The notes: generated from the letters alone by a model not told the origin. A DNA stretch of 64,000 nt from Porphyrobacter sp. AAP82 (GCF_000331285.1 NZ_ANFX01000008.1:62001-126000); one strand, 5' to 3'. Shown: positions 36,063 through 47,106, counted from the first letter of the stretch. A program made the numbers and translations.

Positions 36063-37195
36063 GCACCATCGTCCAGCGCTCCGGGATCATCCCCGAACCG
36101 ATCGCCCGCCAGCCCTGGGAGATGCTGATCCCGCTGGTGCTGCTGACCTCGTTCGGCGGTCTGGTGCTCTATTCAGCAGGCGGCGGCGCGATGGAGCCCT
36201 TTGCGCTGTCGCACTTCATCCGCTTCGGGGTGTTCGCGGTGATGACCGCGATCATCGCCTCGCTCCCGCGCGATGCGGTGCGGGTGCTCACCTACCCCGC
36301 CTATCTGATCGTGCTGCTGCTGCTGCTGGCGGTCGAGATCGTCGGCCAGGTCGGCGGGGGGAGTCAGCGCTGGCTCGAATTCGGTCCGATCCGCATCCAG
36401 CCTTCCGAGCTGATGAAGCCCGCGGTGGTGCTGGCGATGGCGCGCTTCTACGAGACGCTGCCTGCGGGCATGATCGGATCGTGGCGTTCGGTGCTGCCGG
36501 CGGGCATGCTGATCGTGCTGCCGATCGGGCTGGTGCTGCTCCAGCCCGACCTTGGCACCTCGGTCGCGATTGCCTTCGGGGGCGTGGTGGTGATGTTCCT
36601 CGCTGGCCTTCCCATGTGGTGGTTCCTGTCGGCGATGGGGGCCGGGATCGCCGCGCTGCCGCTCGTCTATTTTTTCGCGCTCCACGATTACCAGCGCGCG
36701 CGGGTCACCACCTTCCTCGATCCCGAAAGCGATCCGCTGGGCGCAGGCTATCACATCGCGCAATCAAAGATTGCAATAGGTTCTGGCGGTATCTTCGGAA
36801 AAGGCTTCAACAACGGCACCCAGAGCCACCTCGATTACCTGCCCGAACCGCACACCGATTTCGTGTTTGCCACCATGGCCGAGGAATGGGGGCTGATGGG
36901 CGGTCTGTTCGTGCTCGCCATGTATGCGCTGATCCTCAAGTGGGGCTGGAAGGTCGCCAACCAGAGCCACGACCGGTTCTGCTCGCTGCTGGCCGCGGGC
37001 GCCACCGCGACGATCTTCTTCTACATCGCGATCAACCTGCTGATGGTGATGGGCATGGCGCCGGCCAAGGGCATCCCGCTGCCGTGGATGAGCCACGGGG
37101 GATCCTCGATGATGACCAACATGATCTGCATCGGCCTGCTGATGATGGTCAACCGCTGGAACCGCGAAGCCCCGCGCCGCGGCCTCACGGTCTGA
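36059..37195 (+). CDS. rodA: rod shape-determining protein RodA
   Basis: SEDS-family glycosyltransferase, 378 residues with about ten transmembrane helices. Signature parts: QRWLEFGPIRIQPSELMKPA, LLQPDLGTSVAIAFGGVVVM, and the conserved end GIPLPWMSHGGSSM. The last loop shows NGTQSHLDYLPEPHTDFVFA, with the catalytic region of the family. Stop is followed 120 bases later by tRNA-Lys. Confidence 0.96.
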   Translation: MSTIVQRSGIIPEPIARQPWEMLIPLVLLTSFGGLVLYSAGGGAMEPFALSHFIRFGVFAVMTAIIASLPRDAVRVLTYPAYLIVLLLLLAVEIVGQVGGGSQRWLEFGPIRIQPSELMKPAVVLAMARFYETLPAGMIGSWRSVLPAGMLIVLPIGLVLLQPDLGTSVAIAFGGVVVMFLAGLPMWWFLSAMGAGIAALPLVYFFALHDYQRARVTTFLDPESDPLGAGYHIAQSKIAIGSGGIFGKGFNNGTQSHLDYLPEPHTDFVFATMAEEWGLMGGLFVLAMYALILKWGWKVANQSHDRFCSLLAAGATATIFFYIAINLLMVMGMAPAKGIPLPWMSHGGSSMMTNMICIGLLMMVNRWNREAPRRGLTV

Positions 37196-37281
37196 TTTGC
37201 CGCGCGTGCGAAAAGGGTCTTGCCATCAGGGAGAGACCGGCTAAATGCAGCGCCTCACGCGAATCGGGACGCGGCTTCGGC

Positions 37282-37298
37282 CCCCGTTCGCGGGGTTT
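37282..37298 (+). terminator. short hairpin after rodA, possible terminator
   Basis: CCCCG/CGGGG stem closed by a TTCG tetraloop and followed by TTT. Short T tract, so a weak terminator or an RNA-end stabiliser between rodA and the tRNA gene. Confidence 0.4.
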
Positions 37299-37314
37299 CC
37301 GGCATGATCGGAAC

Positions 37315-37390
<76 letters not shown>

Positions 37391-37412
37391 CCCCCTTGAA
37401 TTGTCGCGATTG

Positions 37413-38765
37413 TTACTCTGCCCCGAGGCAGCGGTCGAGCGCGTCGTGGAAGTGCTGGACGCGGCATTCCTCGTCGCTCAGCCACACCCTATCGAACCCC
37501 GCCGAGGCCATCCCCTGCTGCACCCGCCCGAGCAGCGAGATGTCCTCGTCGATCGTCACCGTCATGGTCTTGGCCCCTGCGAGGATGTCCTCATGGGTGA
37601 AGCTGTCGCGTTCCGGGCGCCGGTAATCGGCCGGGCGCGGGCCGTTCAAACGGAAGTGGGTGCCGATCCGCTCGCCCTCTTCGTCCCCCGCTTCGCTGCC
37701 GGGCGTTCCGTGGAAGCGCACCAGCGTGATCATGTCGAGCATCGAGCGGCCCGGATCCGCTGCATCCGGGCGCGAGCGCATCAGCCAGGCGCTTTCGGGC
37801 GTGACCGAGAGGATGACGTTGGGAAACAGGTTGAACTGCCAGACATCGGTGAGCTGCGCGTCGGTGAAATCCGCATAGGCCAGCCCCTGCTCGGCCGCGA
37901 GCGCGCGCTTGGCGCGTTGCAGCGCCGGCCTGATCTCGCCCACCCGCCCCCGAAACGCGGCGGGATCGAGGCCGAAAGCCTCGAGCTGCATGGCCTGCAT
38001 GTCGCTGGGCACATCGGGCACGGGGAAGCCCGAATCCGTCACACCGCCCTCGACGAACACCGCCGTGTGCCCGTGATCATAGAGCCCGATCGGCGCGGTG
38101 GTGCACTCGAACATCCGGCGGTGGATCGGGTGAAGGAAGGGCACGTGGTAGAGCTCGGCGAAGTTGTCGATGATCGCCTTCCAGTTGCACAGGTGCGAGA
38201 CGCTCTGGTCGCCCGTCACGTCCATCAGATCGAGCCGGTAGGTGCCGATCGCTGCGGCCAGTGGGGCGAGGAATTCGGCGAGAGTGAGCGGCCCCGGCGT
38301 CAGGCGAATGAACACGAGGCCCAGCGCCTCGCCCACCTCGACCGGGCGGAGCGACAGCTCTTCGCGCGGCACGCCGTTGGAGAAGCGCCCCGCCCCCGGC
38401 ACACTCTCCAGCGCGCCGTCGAGCCCGTAGACCCAGGCGTGGTAGGGGCAGACGAACTTGCGCAGCACGCCTGCCGCCGCTGTGACCAGGCGCGTGCCGC
38501 GATGGGTGCAGGCATTATGCATGGCCCGCAGGGCGCCATCGGCGCCGCGGGCGACGATCACGCTCAGCTTGCCGATATCGAAGGTGATGAATTGGCCGGG
38601 CTCGCGCACATCGGCGGCAACCCCGGCCACCAGCCAGCTGGTCGCCCACAGCTGCTCGGCTTCACGCTCCATCCAACCGGGCGAGACGTAGCGTTCCTTG
38701 GTGAAGTTGCGGATCGCGATGGGTGAGCGATCCGGTGTGTGGGCCTGCGCGAAAGTGGTTGCCAT
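37413..38765 (-). CDS. Rieske-type aromatic ring-hydroxylating oxygenase, alpha subunit
   Basis: 450 residues. The Rieske [2Fe-2S] ligands are in NACTHRGTRL and FVCPYHAWVYG (Cys-His pairs, residues about 110-135). The mononuclear iron site is in NFAELYHVPFLHP (the two His near residue 220). These are alpha-subunit features of ring-hydroxylating dioxygenases and Rieske demethylases. No reductase, ferredoxin or small subunit is nearby, so electron supply comes from elsewhere. Substrate unknown. The start at 38765 is chosen; a longer frame upstream lacks support. Confidence 0.87.
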   Translation of the reverse strand: MATTFAQAHTPDRSPIAIRNFTKERYVSPGWMEREAEQLWATSWLVAGVAADVREPGQFITFDIGKLSVIVARGADGALRAMHNACTHRGTRLVTAAAGVLRKFVCPYHAWVYGLDGALESVPGAGRFSNGVPREELSLRPVEVGEALGLVFIRLTPGPLTLAEFLAPLAAAIGTYRLDLMDVTGDQSVSHLCNWKAIIDNFAELYHVPFLHPIHRRMFECTTAPIGLYDHGHTAVFVEGGVTDSGFPVPDVPSDMQAMQLEAFGLDPAAFRGRVGEIRPALQRAKRALAAEQGLAYADFTDAQLTDVWQFNLFPNVILSVTPESAWLMRSRPDAADPGRSMLDMITLVRFHGTPGSEAGDEEGERIGTHFRLNGPRPADYRRPERDSFTHEDILAGAKTMTVTIDEDISLLGRVQQGMASAGFDRVWLSDEECRVQHFHDALDRCLGAE

Positions 38766-38943
38766 CCGTGCCTCCTCCTGCCGCCGCTCATGGGTAGGAT
38801 CGGGCGCCCGGGCGCGGAACTGGTTAAACTCACATGCCATGGGGAGAGGGCGAGGCTGCGGGACGGCATTTTCCCTCGGTGAAACCCTGCGTAAACCACC
38901 CCGCGTGAGGGGGGATTTAACCCCCTTGCTGTAATCCGCGCGG

Positions 38944-41310
38944 GTGCTCCGCTCTATCGCCCTTTATTGCCTTGGCTTGCTCGCGCTCGTGATGCTCGGC
39001 GCAGCGCCCGTGCGTGCGCAGCAGGGGACCTTGCGTTCGGCGCTTGCGGGCTGGTCAGCCGCGCCCGTCGAGCCTGCCGCGCGCGAGGCACCGCGCACGC
39101 CCGCCAGGCGCGAGGTGGTGGCCGCGATCCGCAAGGCATCGCAGCGCACCGGGGTCGATTTCGGCTATCTGCTCGCCCAGGCGCATCTCGAATCCGGGCT
39201 GAACCCGGATGCCAAGGCCCGCTCGTCCAGCGCGCGGGGCCTTTACCAGTTCATCGAGAGCACCTGGATCGCGAGCTACCAGCGCAATGGCGCGCGCTAT
39301 GGCCTGCGGGACGGCGCCTCCGCCGCGCCCGCCCCGGCCTCGCGCGCCGCCCTGCTTGCGCTGCGCAGCGACCCTTCGGCGGCCGCGGTGCTGGCGGCGG
39401 CCGATGCGCTCGACAATGCCGCGGTGCTGAAACCGGTGCTCGGCCGCGCGCCGGGCCCTACCGAGCTCTACCTCGCCCACTTCCTCGGCTCGAGCGGCGC
39501 GGCGCGGTTCCTGACCGTCTGGCAGCGTTCGCCCGGAACCAGTGCCGCCGCACTCTTCCCGCGCGAGGCGAAGGCCAACCGCGCGATTTTCTTCGCAGCC
39601 GGCGGCGCGCCGCGCTCGCTGGCCGAGGTGCTGAGCACGGTTGACGCAAAGGTCAGGGGCGGATTTGCAGCAACGGCAGATCTGCACGATCTGGGCGCTG
39701 CCAATGACACGGTGGAAGGTAATCTTTCCGCGTTTTTTGATGCGGATGGATCATCTTCTTCAAGAAATCTCGAGAAACAATCGGCAATCGTCGCGCGGTC
39801 GATTGCAGGCCCGGGCAAGGGTGTCGCTGAAGTGGCGAATGGCGCCGCTCGCGCTGCGCAAGCCGCGCCCTGCCCCAGCACTCCACAGTTCGCACGTGTG
39901 ACAGAGAATATCACACTGAATCAGAGCTATGAGCGCTATATCTCGCACAGGGTCTCAGAAGTCGGCGGTCACCCTGACGGGACTGCGGGCGGGGTGGCAT
40001 CGCCAATCCGATATTCGCCCGCCACACCTTGCGATCACATCGTAATGTGCTATATGCAACCCATGAGCACATCGATCATCACACGTGTCCGCGAGCTTGT
40101 GGACAGCGGGAAGATGACTCGCGCCGGGCTTGCCCGTGCTGCCGGTCTCCATGCCAACACCCTGCGCGATGCGGCGGAGCCTGACTGGAATCCCACGGCC
40201 GAGACCCTGCAAAAGATAGAAATGTTTCTTGATTTCAACGATTCCCGGCCCATTCTTGCGACAATTGATGAAATCATCGACGAAGCGCGCAATGGCCGCA
40301 TGTATATTCTCGTCGATGACGAGGACCGCGAGAACGAGGGCGATCTCATCATTCCCGCGCAGATGGCCACCCCTCAGGCGATCAACTTCATGGCCACCCA
40401 TGGCCGCGGGCTGATCTGCCTCGCGCTCACCAAGGAACGCGTCGACCACCTGGGCCTCACCCCGATGAGCCGCAACAACAAGGAATCGATGCAGACCGCC
40501 TTCACCATCTCGATCGAGGCGAAGGAAGGCGTGACCACCGGCATTTCGGCCGCCGACCGCGCGCGCACCATCTCGGTCGCGATCGACGCAGCCAAGGGCG
40601 CCGACGATCTGGTCACCCCCGGGCACGTCTTCCCGCTGGTGGCGCGCGATGGCGGTACGCTGGTGCGCGCGGGGCATACCGAGGCGGCGGTCGATATCTC
40701 GCGCCTCGCCGGCCTCAACCCGAGCGGCGTTATCTGCGAGATCATGAACGAGGACGGGACCATGGCCCGGCTCGATGATCTCATCACCTTCGCGCGGCGC
40801 CACGACATGAAGATCGGCACGATCCGCGACCTCATCGCCTATCGGATGCGCAACGACCATCTGGTCGAGCGCCTGTCCGAGCGCGCCTTCACCTCGGACT
40901 ACGGCGGCCAGTGGCGGATGATCACCTATCGTGACCGGGTGGCGGGCGCGGAGGCCTATGTGCTCCAGAAAGGCCACGTCATCCCGGGCGAGGCCACCCT
41001 CGCCCGCGTCCACCCGATCTCGGTGTTCGATGACGTGCTGGGGGCACCCGGCCCCCGCAAGCGCACGCTCCAGCGCGCGATGCAGGCCGTGGGTGAACAT
41101 GGCTCGGGCGTGATCGTGATCCTGACCGGGCGGGTCGGCACCGGCGCATGGGATGCCAGCGAAGAGCTGCGCAACATCGGCATCGGCTCGCAGATCCTCG
41201 TCGATCTCGGCGTGTCGGAAATGGTGCTGCTGTCGAACAGCCGCCCCGATCTGGTCGCGCTCGAAGGCTATGGCCTGACCATCACCGACTTCCATCCCAT
41301 TCCGGAGTAA
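38944..41310 (+). CDS. lytic transglycosylase-like frame, open through ribB
   Basis: From GTG 38944 the frame is open to the ribB stop (788 codons). Residues 1-25 are a signal peptide ([14 protein letters not shown]). Residues 55-165 look like an SLT domain: [11 protein letters not shown] with catalytic Glu83 and [14 protein letters not shown]. After about residue 235 ([11 protein letters not shown]) the sequence is a low-complexity, AT-richer filler (39660-40060) with no recognised domain, and then the RibB domain starts in frame at 40063. No stop codon separates them. Two genes read in one frame by chance is more likely than a real periplasmic-cytoplasmic fusion, since ribB has its own start and promoter. 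If so, the SLT gene has lost its stop codon or an indel altered its end. Confidence 0.6.
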   Translation: MLRSIALYCLGLLALVMLGAAPVRAQQGTLRSALAGWSAAPVEPAAREAPRTPARREVVAAIRKASQRTGVDFGYLLAQAHLESGLNPDAKARSSSARGLYQFIESTWIASYQRNGARYGLRDGASAAPAPASRAALLALRSDPSAAAVLAAADALDNAAVLKPVLGRAPGPTELYLAHFLGSSGAARFLTVWQRSPGTSAAALFPREAKANRAIFFAAGGAPRSLAEVLSTVDAKVRGGFAATADLHDLGAANDTVEGNLSAFFDADGSSSSRNLEKQSAIVARSIAGPGKGVAEVANGAARAAQAAPCPSTPQFARVTENITLNQSYERYISHRVSEVGGHPDGTAGGVASPIRYSPATPCDHIVMCYMQPMSTSIITRVRELVDSGKMTRAGLARAAGLHANTLRDAAEPDWNPTAETLQKIEMFLDFNDSRPILATIDEIIDEARNGRMYILVDDEDRENEGDLIIPAQMATPQAINFMATHGRGLICLALTKERVDHLGLTPMSRNNKESMQTAFTISIEAKEGVTTGISAADRARTISVAIDAAKGADDLVTPGHVFPLVARDGGTLVRAGHTEAAVDISRLAGLNPSGVICEIMNEDGTMARLDDLITFARRHDMKIGTIRDLIAYRMRNDHLVERLSERAFTSDYGGQWRMITYRDRVAGAEAYVLQKGHVIPGEATLARVHPISVFDDVLGAPGPRKRTLQRAMQAVGEHGSGVIVILTGRVGTGAWDASEELRNIGIGSQILVDLGVSEMVLLSNSRPDLVALEGYGLTITDFHPIPE
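39896..39916. promoter_or_regulatory. GTGTGA-N9-TCACAC inverted repeat upstream of ribB
   Basis: Half-sites GTGTGA (39896-39901) and TCACAC (39911-39916) with a nine-base spacer, about 150 bases before ribB. CRP/FNR-like half-sites, but the spacer is not the usual six, so a role is uncertain. Confidence 0.3.
40029..40056 (+). promoter_or_regulatory. ribB: probable ribB promoter
   Basis: TTGCGA (40029-40034), 16 bases, then TATATG (40051-40056). Transcription would begin about six to seven bases later, at or next to ATG 40063, so ribB could have a leaderless message. The region is AT-richer than its surroundings. No FMN riboswitch is visible. Confidence 0.45.
40063..41310 (+). CDS. ribB: 3,4-dihydroxy-2-butanone-4-phosphate synthase with RibX-type domain
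   Basis: 415 residues. Makes the C4 precursor of the riboflavin xylene ring from ribulose 5-phosphate. Residues 1-70 form an HTH-like extension ([20 protein letters not shown]) not needed for catalysis. The DHBP synthase core has the metal/phosphate motif [12 protein letters not shown], then [11 protein letters not shown] and GHTEAAVDI. The C-terminal GTP cyclohydrolase II-like domain lacks the zinc cysteines (no CxxDC motif is seen), as in the RibBX-type proteins known from Proteobacteria. ATG 40063 is preferred; the frame is open upstream to 38944, and 40054 and 40045 are other in-frame ATGs. ribH follows after five bases. Confidence 0.93.
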   Translation: MSTSIITRVRELVDSGKMTRAGLARAAGLHANTLRDAAEPDWNPTAETLQKIEMFLDFNDSRPILATIDEIIDEARNGRMYILVDDEDRENEGDLIIPAQMATPQAINFMATHGRGLICLALTKERVDHLGLTPMSRNNKESMQTAFTISIEAKEGVTTGISAADRARTISVAIDAAKGADDLVTPGHVFPLVARDGGTLVRAGHTEAAVDISRLAGLNPSGVICEIMNEDGTMARLDDLITFARRHDMKIGTIRDLIAYRMRNDHLVERLSERAFTSDYGGQWRMITYRDRVAGAEAYVLQKGHVIPGEATLARVHPISVFDDVLGAPGPRKRTLQRAMQAVGEHGSGVIVILTGRVGTGAWDASEELRNIGIGSQILVDLGVSEMVLLSNSRPDLVALEGYGLTITDFHPIPE

Positions 41311-41315
41311 CCCCC

Positions 41316-41735
41316 ATGGCCGATATCCTCATCGTCGAAGCGCGCTTCTATGCTCACCTCAACGACATGCTGATCGCAGGCGCCCGCGCCGCGCTCGAAG
41401 CCAAGGGGCACAAGGTCGAGGTGCTGACCGTTCCCGGCGCGCTCGAGATTCCGGGCGCCATCGCGCTTGCTGCCGAGGCCGACCGCTATGACGCCTTTGT
41501 CGCCATCGGCGTGGTGATCCGCGGCGAGACCTACCATTTCGAGATCGTCGCCGGCGAAAGCGCGCGCGCGCTCATGGCGCTGACGATGGACGGGATCGCG
41601 ATCGGCAATGGCATCCTGACGGTCGAGAACGAGGCCCAGGCGCTCGTGCGCGCCGACCCCGCGCAGAAGGACAAGGGCGGCGAGGCGGCCAAGGCGGCGC
41701 TCGCGCTGCTCGCCTTGCAGGACCGCTTCGGTTGA
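41316..41735 (+). CDS. ribH: 6,7-dimethyl-8-ribityllumazine synthase
   Basis: 139 residues. Condenses the RibB product with the ribitylaminouracil to lumazine, the last-but-one step to riboflavin. The motif order [26 protein letters not shown] and [18 protein letters not shown] (with the catalytic His) is intact. Close coupling to ribB supports a ribB-ribH operon. Confidence 0.96.
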   Translation: MADILIVEARFYAHLNDMLIAGARAALEAKGHKVEVLTVPGALEIPGAIALAAEADRYDAFVAIGVVIRGETYHFEIVAGESARALMALTMDGIAIGNGILTVENEAQALVRADPAQKDKGGEAAKAALALLALQDRFG

Positions 41736-41899
41736 GATTTGCGCAGCCCCGCGTCCCGCTCCGGGGCGAGGGCCGCGCTACGTAGTTTCCCTCTGTAGAT
41801 TTCCATAGGGCATTAACGCGATATCACACCCGTCCCGGCGGCCGCGCACGAAGCGTGCGGGCACCGCGGACACGGGTTGCGCTTGCTTGGGATCTGACT

Positions 41900-42064
41900 G
41901 TGGAAAACCTCACTTCGACCGTGCCGGGCGATGCCCGCCTGCCTGCCGTCATCGCCGCACTCGAACGCGAGCTTGCCGTGCTTGACGAGATGGGCGCGCA
42001 TATCGCCGGCGCCTATCTCGATGCGGCCATCGATCACCTGCGCCGCGGCCAGGCGCAGCGCTGA
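41900..42064 (+). CDS. small hypothetical protein
   Basis: 54 residues from a GTG start (VENLTSTVPGDARLPAVIAA): a charged helical protein with two helices (ALERELAVLDEMGAHIAGA and AAIDHLRRGQAQR). Its composition matches coding DNA of the neighbourhood, and the 164-base gap before it contains no other gene. No family recognised. An upstream ATG at 41855 gives 69 residues and is a possible alternative. Confidence 0.5.
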   Translation: MENLTSTVPGDARLPAVIAALERELAVLDEMGAHIAGAYLDAAIDHLRRGQAQR

Positions 42065-42208
42065 TAAAGCGCCGCAGCTCTTGTTTTCCCTAGGGAAAAT
42101 ACCGCACTGCGTATTCGTCCGTAAAGCCAACCAGATCGGATGATCTTACATCGGGTTCCGTAGGCATTCCCCTGCGGACGCGAGTCCCGGGCCCCGGAAG
42201 GCGGATGG

Positions 42209-44076
<1,868 letters not shown>

Positions 44077-44256
44077 TTAGGGTGTTAAGACATTCGGCCC
44101 CTATGATATTGGGCAAGAGGATGGATCGGGCATGATTCTGGCTTGATGCGACCTTGTGACGAGCCGCTCGCGCGCTGTCCCTATGCGTGAGGAAGGCCTT
44201 GCGCAAGCGGCTGCACGAGAGCACCCGATCGCCCGGAAACGCAATGGAGACCTTCT

Positions 44257-44883
44257 ATGGCAGACACCAACCCGACCGACACCGCCCCCGCGAAGAAGAC
44301 CCCGGCCAAGTCCGCCAAGGGCGGCGTGACCAAGTCCGAAGGGCCGGCCAAGGCTGCCTCGCGCAAGACGGCGGCAACCGCCAGGGCAGCCGACGCCGCG
44401 CCGGCCGAGGCAGCGCCTGCATCGACGCAGGTCATCGAGGCCAAGAGCCGCTTCAATGCCGCGCTCGAAGAAGCCAAGGCCGGCGCCGCAGCCCTGCGCG
44501 CCGAGGCCGAGACGCGCCTCTCGGCCGTCAGCGGCCAGGCCAGCGCCAAGGGCACGGATTTTGTCGCCGAAGCCAGGGGCAAGGCCGGCGAGCTTGCGGT
44601 CGAAGGCAAGCAGGCCGCGAGCGACGCCATCGCCTCGCTCGGCAAGGTGGTGGGCGACAGCGCGCCCCAGATCGACGAGCGCCTCGGCGAGCAATATGGC
44701 GACTATGCCCGCAAGGCTGCGCGAACCTTGCAGGAAACCTCGGCCAGGCTCGAATCCAAGAGCGTCGAGGAATTGGGCGAGGACGCGCGCGAAATGGTGC
44801 GCAAGAGCCCGGGCGTTGCGGTCGGCGTTGCCGCGGTGGTCGGCTTCTTCCTGGCGCGGCTGCTGGGCAGCAGGCGCCGCTGA
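44257..44883 (+). CDS. YqjD/ElaB-like (DUF883-like) membrane-anchored protein
   Basis: 208 residues. Lys/Ala/Pro-rich start (AKKTPAKSAKGG), a long predicted coiled coil (ASTQVIEAKSRFNAALEEAK to about residue 165), and a C-terminal hydrophobic anchor (VAVGVAAVVGFFLARLLGS) with an RRR end. This is the YqjD/ElaB shape, in which the inner-membrane anchor is C-terminal and ribosome binding has been shown in E. coli for YqjD. First gene of a four-gene row. Function here inferred from shape only. Confidence 0.65.
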   Translation: MADTNPTDTAPAKKTPAKSAKGGVTKSEGPAKAASRKTAATARAADAAPAEAAPASTQVIEAKSRFNAALEEAKAGAAALRAEAETRLSAVSGQASAKGTDFVAEARGKAGELAVEGKQAASDAIASLGKVVGDSAPQIDERLGEQYGDYARKAARTLQETSARLESKSVEELGEDAREMVRKSPGVAVGVAAVVGFFLARLLGSRRR

Positions 44884-44904
44884 CGGCGGCGGGGAGGCTG
44901 GCCC

Positions 44905-45348
44905 ATGGCTGATATCGACCCCGGCCTCGCACGGCCGCAGGATGGCGCTCCCCCCGAGGCCGAGCGCGCGCCCGCGCCCTCGCCCACCGCACCCGAAGCA
45001 CCCGATGCGGGCCTTTCGGCGCTGCGCGAGGATGTGACCGCGCTGGTCGAGGACGCGCGCAATTATGCCGAGGCTGAAATCGCCTTCCAGAAGACCCGCG
45101 CGGCGCTCGCCGGCAAGCACGGCGCACGCGCGCTCATGCTGCTGGTGCTGGCGCTGGTGCTGCTCAACCTCGCGCTGATCGCGCTGGCGGTGGGCGCGGT
45201 CATTGCGCTCGCCCCGCTGGTGACGATCTGGGGGGCGATCGCGATCGTCGTCGGCGTGCTGCTGCTGGGGGTGGTGCTGCTGGTGATGGCGGCAGCGAGG
45301 GACGGCAAGATGATCGGGGCGATGTTCGGCGGGGGAGAGGGATCATGA
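44905..45348 (+). CDS. phage holin superfamily/YqjE-like membrane protein
   Basis: 147 residues. A Pro/Glu-rich N-terminus, a helix (ALREDVTALVEDARNYAEAE) and two strong transmembrane segments (ALMLLVLALVLLNLALIALAV and GAIAIVVGVLLLGVVLLVMAA). This is the YqjE/Phage_holin_3_6 pattern that follows YqjD in enterobacteria. Not evidence for a phage. It starts 21 bases after the YqjD-like gene. Confidence 0.65.
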   Translation: MADIDPGLARPQDGAPPEAERAPAPSPTAPEAPDAGLSALREDVTALVEDARNYAEAEIAFQKTRAALAGKHGARALMLLVLALVLLNLALIALAVGAVIALAPLVTIWGAIAIVVGVLLLGVVLLVMAAARDGKMIGAMFGGGEGS

Positions 45349-45722
45349 CCCGCCTCACCGACCGCTTCATCGCGGACCGTGCCCTGCGCGACACCGCCCG
45401 CCGGGTCCTCAACAATGATATCGAACGCCTGCGCGGCGCGCTTGCCGAACAGGGGATCGCGAGCCGGGTGTCGTCGGGCGTCACCGCGACCATCTCGGAC
45501 CGGATCCGCTCCGGCGCGCGCGATGTGCTCGCCGAGGCGCGCGTGCAGGCCGGGACACGCAAGGGGCTGCTCGCCGGGATCATTGCGGCCATCGTGCTGT
45601 TCCTCGCCCGCGGGCCGATCCTCGACTGGATCGAGGAACTGCTCGAAAGCGATTTTGACGAAGAAGACGATCCGACCATGCCGGATGGCCCCGCAGAGCC
45701 TTTCGAAGGAGACCCCGCATGA
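45345..45722 (+). CDS. YqjK-like protein of the membrane-stress operon
   Basis: 125 residues: an N-terminal charged helix (DRALRDTARRVLNNDIERLR), a second helix (SRVSSGVTATISDRIRSGAR), one transmembrane segment (GLLAGIIAAIVLFLARGPIL) and an acidic tail (SDFDEEDDP). No known domain. The start overlaps the preceding stop (ATGA), and the stop overlaps the next start. Confidence 0.6.
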   Translation: MTRLTDRFIADRALRDTARRVLNNDIERLRGALAEQGIASRVSSGVTATISDRIRSGARDVLAEARVQAGTRKGLLAGIIAAIVLFLARGPILDWIEELLESDFDEEDDPTMPDGPAEPFEGDPA

Positions 45723-46300
45723 CCGATACCCCCGCCCCGGAACAACGCGACTCCCAGCGCGATGCGCTGCGTGCCCGCATCGAGGCGGCCGAGCGCCGCA
45801 ATGCCGAAAAGAACCTCGCCGAGCAGGCCCTCGCCGCCGCAGATGCGGCGATCGACTACACCCGCGCCAATCCGCTGACCGTGGTCGGCGGGGCGGTCGC
45901 GTTCGGGTTGGTGATCGGCCTTCTCACCCGCCCCGGCCGCCGCGTGGCAGGCCGCGCGCTGCATTCGGCCGGCGATGCGCTGTCCGGCGCGGCCACCGGC
46001 GCCACGTCGGGCGTCAAGTCGGTCGCGGCGCGCGGCGGATCGCGGCTCGGCCAGATGATCGGCGAGGCGGCAGTCGCCTACGCGATGACGATGATCGACG
46101 AGGTGCTCGACGCCGCGCGCGAGGGCAAGGAACGCGCCGGGGATCTGGGCGAGGCGGCCGGCGCGCAGGCCAAGAAGCTGTCCGCCGGCGCCGCCGATGC
46201 GGCAGGCTCGGCAGCGGACAGCACCCGCACCCTTGCCCGCCGCACGCGCGATGCCGCGCTCGAGGTGGTGCGCGATATCCGGCGTCAGACCAAAGGCTGA
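45719..46300 (+). CDS. second DUF883-like membrane-anchored protein
   Basis: 193 residues. An N-terminal coiled coil (IEAAERRNAEKNLAEQALAA), a hydrophobic segment (NPLTVVGGAVAFGLVIGLLTRP) near residue 60, then amphipathic Ala/Gly-rich repeats (AGDLGEAAGAQAKKLSAGA) to the end. Unlike the 44257 gene its membrane segment is internal, not terminal. Last of four tightly spaced genes; start overlaps the previous stop. Confidence 0.6.
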   Translation: MTDTPAPEQRDSQRDALRARIEAAERRNAEKNLAEQALAAADAAIDYTRANPLTVVGGAVAFGLVIGLLTRPGRRVAGRALHSAGDALSGAATGATSGVKSVAARGGSRLGQMIGEAAVAYAMTMIDEVLDAAREGKERAGDLGEAAGAQAKKLSAGAADAAGSAADSTRTLARRTRDAALEVVRDIRRQTKG

Positions 46301-46382
46301 TCCGCGCGCGCAGTGGAGGCTTGCCCTTGGCGTCAAGCGCGCTAGAGCCGCGCGCATCCTTCCTCTCCAAGGGCGCACGACC

Positions 46383-46613
46383 ATGGCAGAAACCACCCCC
46401 ACCCAGCGGCTCCACCTCGTGATGGGCGGCCGCGTCAAGGATCCGCGCGGGATCGAATTCCAGGACCCGGAAAGCCTCCACGTCGTCGGTGTCTTCAGCT
46501 CCTATGACGCCGCGGTCGACGCGTGGCGCACGCAGGCCCAGCGCACCGTCGATGATGCCGAGATGAAATACGTCGTGGTGCACATCCACAAGCTGCTGAC
46601 GCCCGAGGACTGA
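46383..46613 (+). CDS. DUF4170 domain-containing protein
   Basis: 76 residues, one small alpha/beta domain: QRLHLVMGGRVKDPRGIEF, VVGVFSSYDAAVDAWRTQAQ and KYVVVHIHKLL. This matches the DUF4170 family typical of Alphaproteobacteria, of unknown function. ATG 46383 follows GGGCGCACGACC. It is 82 bases after the membrane operon and five before the GNAT gene. Confidence 0.85.
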   Translation: MAETTPTQRLHLVMGGRVKDPRGIEFQDPESLHVVGVFSSYDAAVDAWRTQAQRTVDDAEMKYVVVHIHKLLTPED

Positions 46614-46617
46614 GGCG

Positions 46618-47097
46618 GTGATCCGGCCCTTCCGCGCGGAAGATGCCGGGGCCGTTGCCGCTCTGACGCTGGCGGCGATCCGCTCCCTGGGCGCGCGCGC
46701 CTATTCGCCCGTGCAGGTGGCCGCATGGGCCGCCCGCCATCAGGGGCCCGAACCCTTCCTGGCGCGCGCAGCCAAGGGGGACAGCATACTTGTTGCCGTC
46801 GACGCGCAGGACCTACCCCTAGCCTATGTGCTGACCGAGGCGGACGGGCACGTCGACATGCTCTACTGCCACCCGGATCACAGCGGGAATGGCGTGGCTG
46901 GCTTGCTGCTGCGCATAGCCGAAGCGGAAGCGCGCGACACGGGAAGCACGTGCTTGTACACCGAGGCCAGCGAGCTGGCCCGCCCGGTTTTCGCGCGCGC
47001 AGGCTACCGCCTGCTCGGCCGGCGCGACTTCACGATCCCCCACGAGGGCCGTGCGATTGCGATCCACAATTACGCGATGGAAAAGCGCTTCGCCTGA
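46618..47097 (+). CDS. GNAT family N-acetyltransferase
   Basis: 159 residues. Start IRPFRAEDAGAVAALTLAAI is the family's first strand and helix. The acetyl-CoA loop is VDMLYCHPDHSGNGVAGLLL (the Q/RxxGxG/A motif in degenerate form), and the fourth part reads LYTEASELARPVFARAGY. Acceptor unknown. A GTG start four bases after the DUF4170 stop suggests coupling. Confidence 0.85.
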   Translation: MIRPFRAEDAGAVAALTLAAIRSLGARAYSPVQVAAWAARHQGPEPFLARAAKGDSILVAVDAQDLPLAYVLTEADGHVDMLYCHPDHSGNGVAGLLLRIAEAEARDTGSTCLYTEASELARPVFARAGYRLLGRRDFTIPHEGRAIAIHNYAMEKRFA

Positions 47098-47106
47098 GCC
47101 GCGCCC

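Noticed and set aside
39896-39916. CRP-binding site before ribB
   Set aside because: Half-sites fit, but the spacer is nine bases, not six, so a CRP site is not supported.
39900-40063. FMN riboswitch before ribB
   Set aside because: No RFN-type conserved elements or fold were seen in the AT-rich stretch upstream of the start.
44905-45348. Holin-like protein as evidence of a prophage
   Set aside because: No other phage genes are near; it matches the cellular YqjE-like pattern in an operon of stress proteins.
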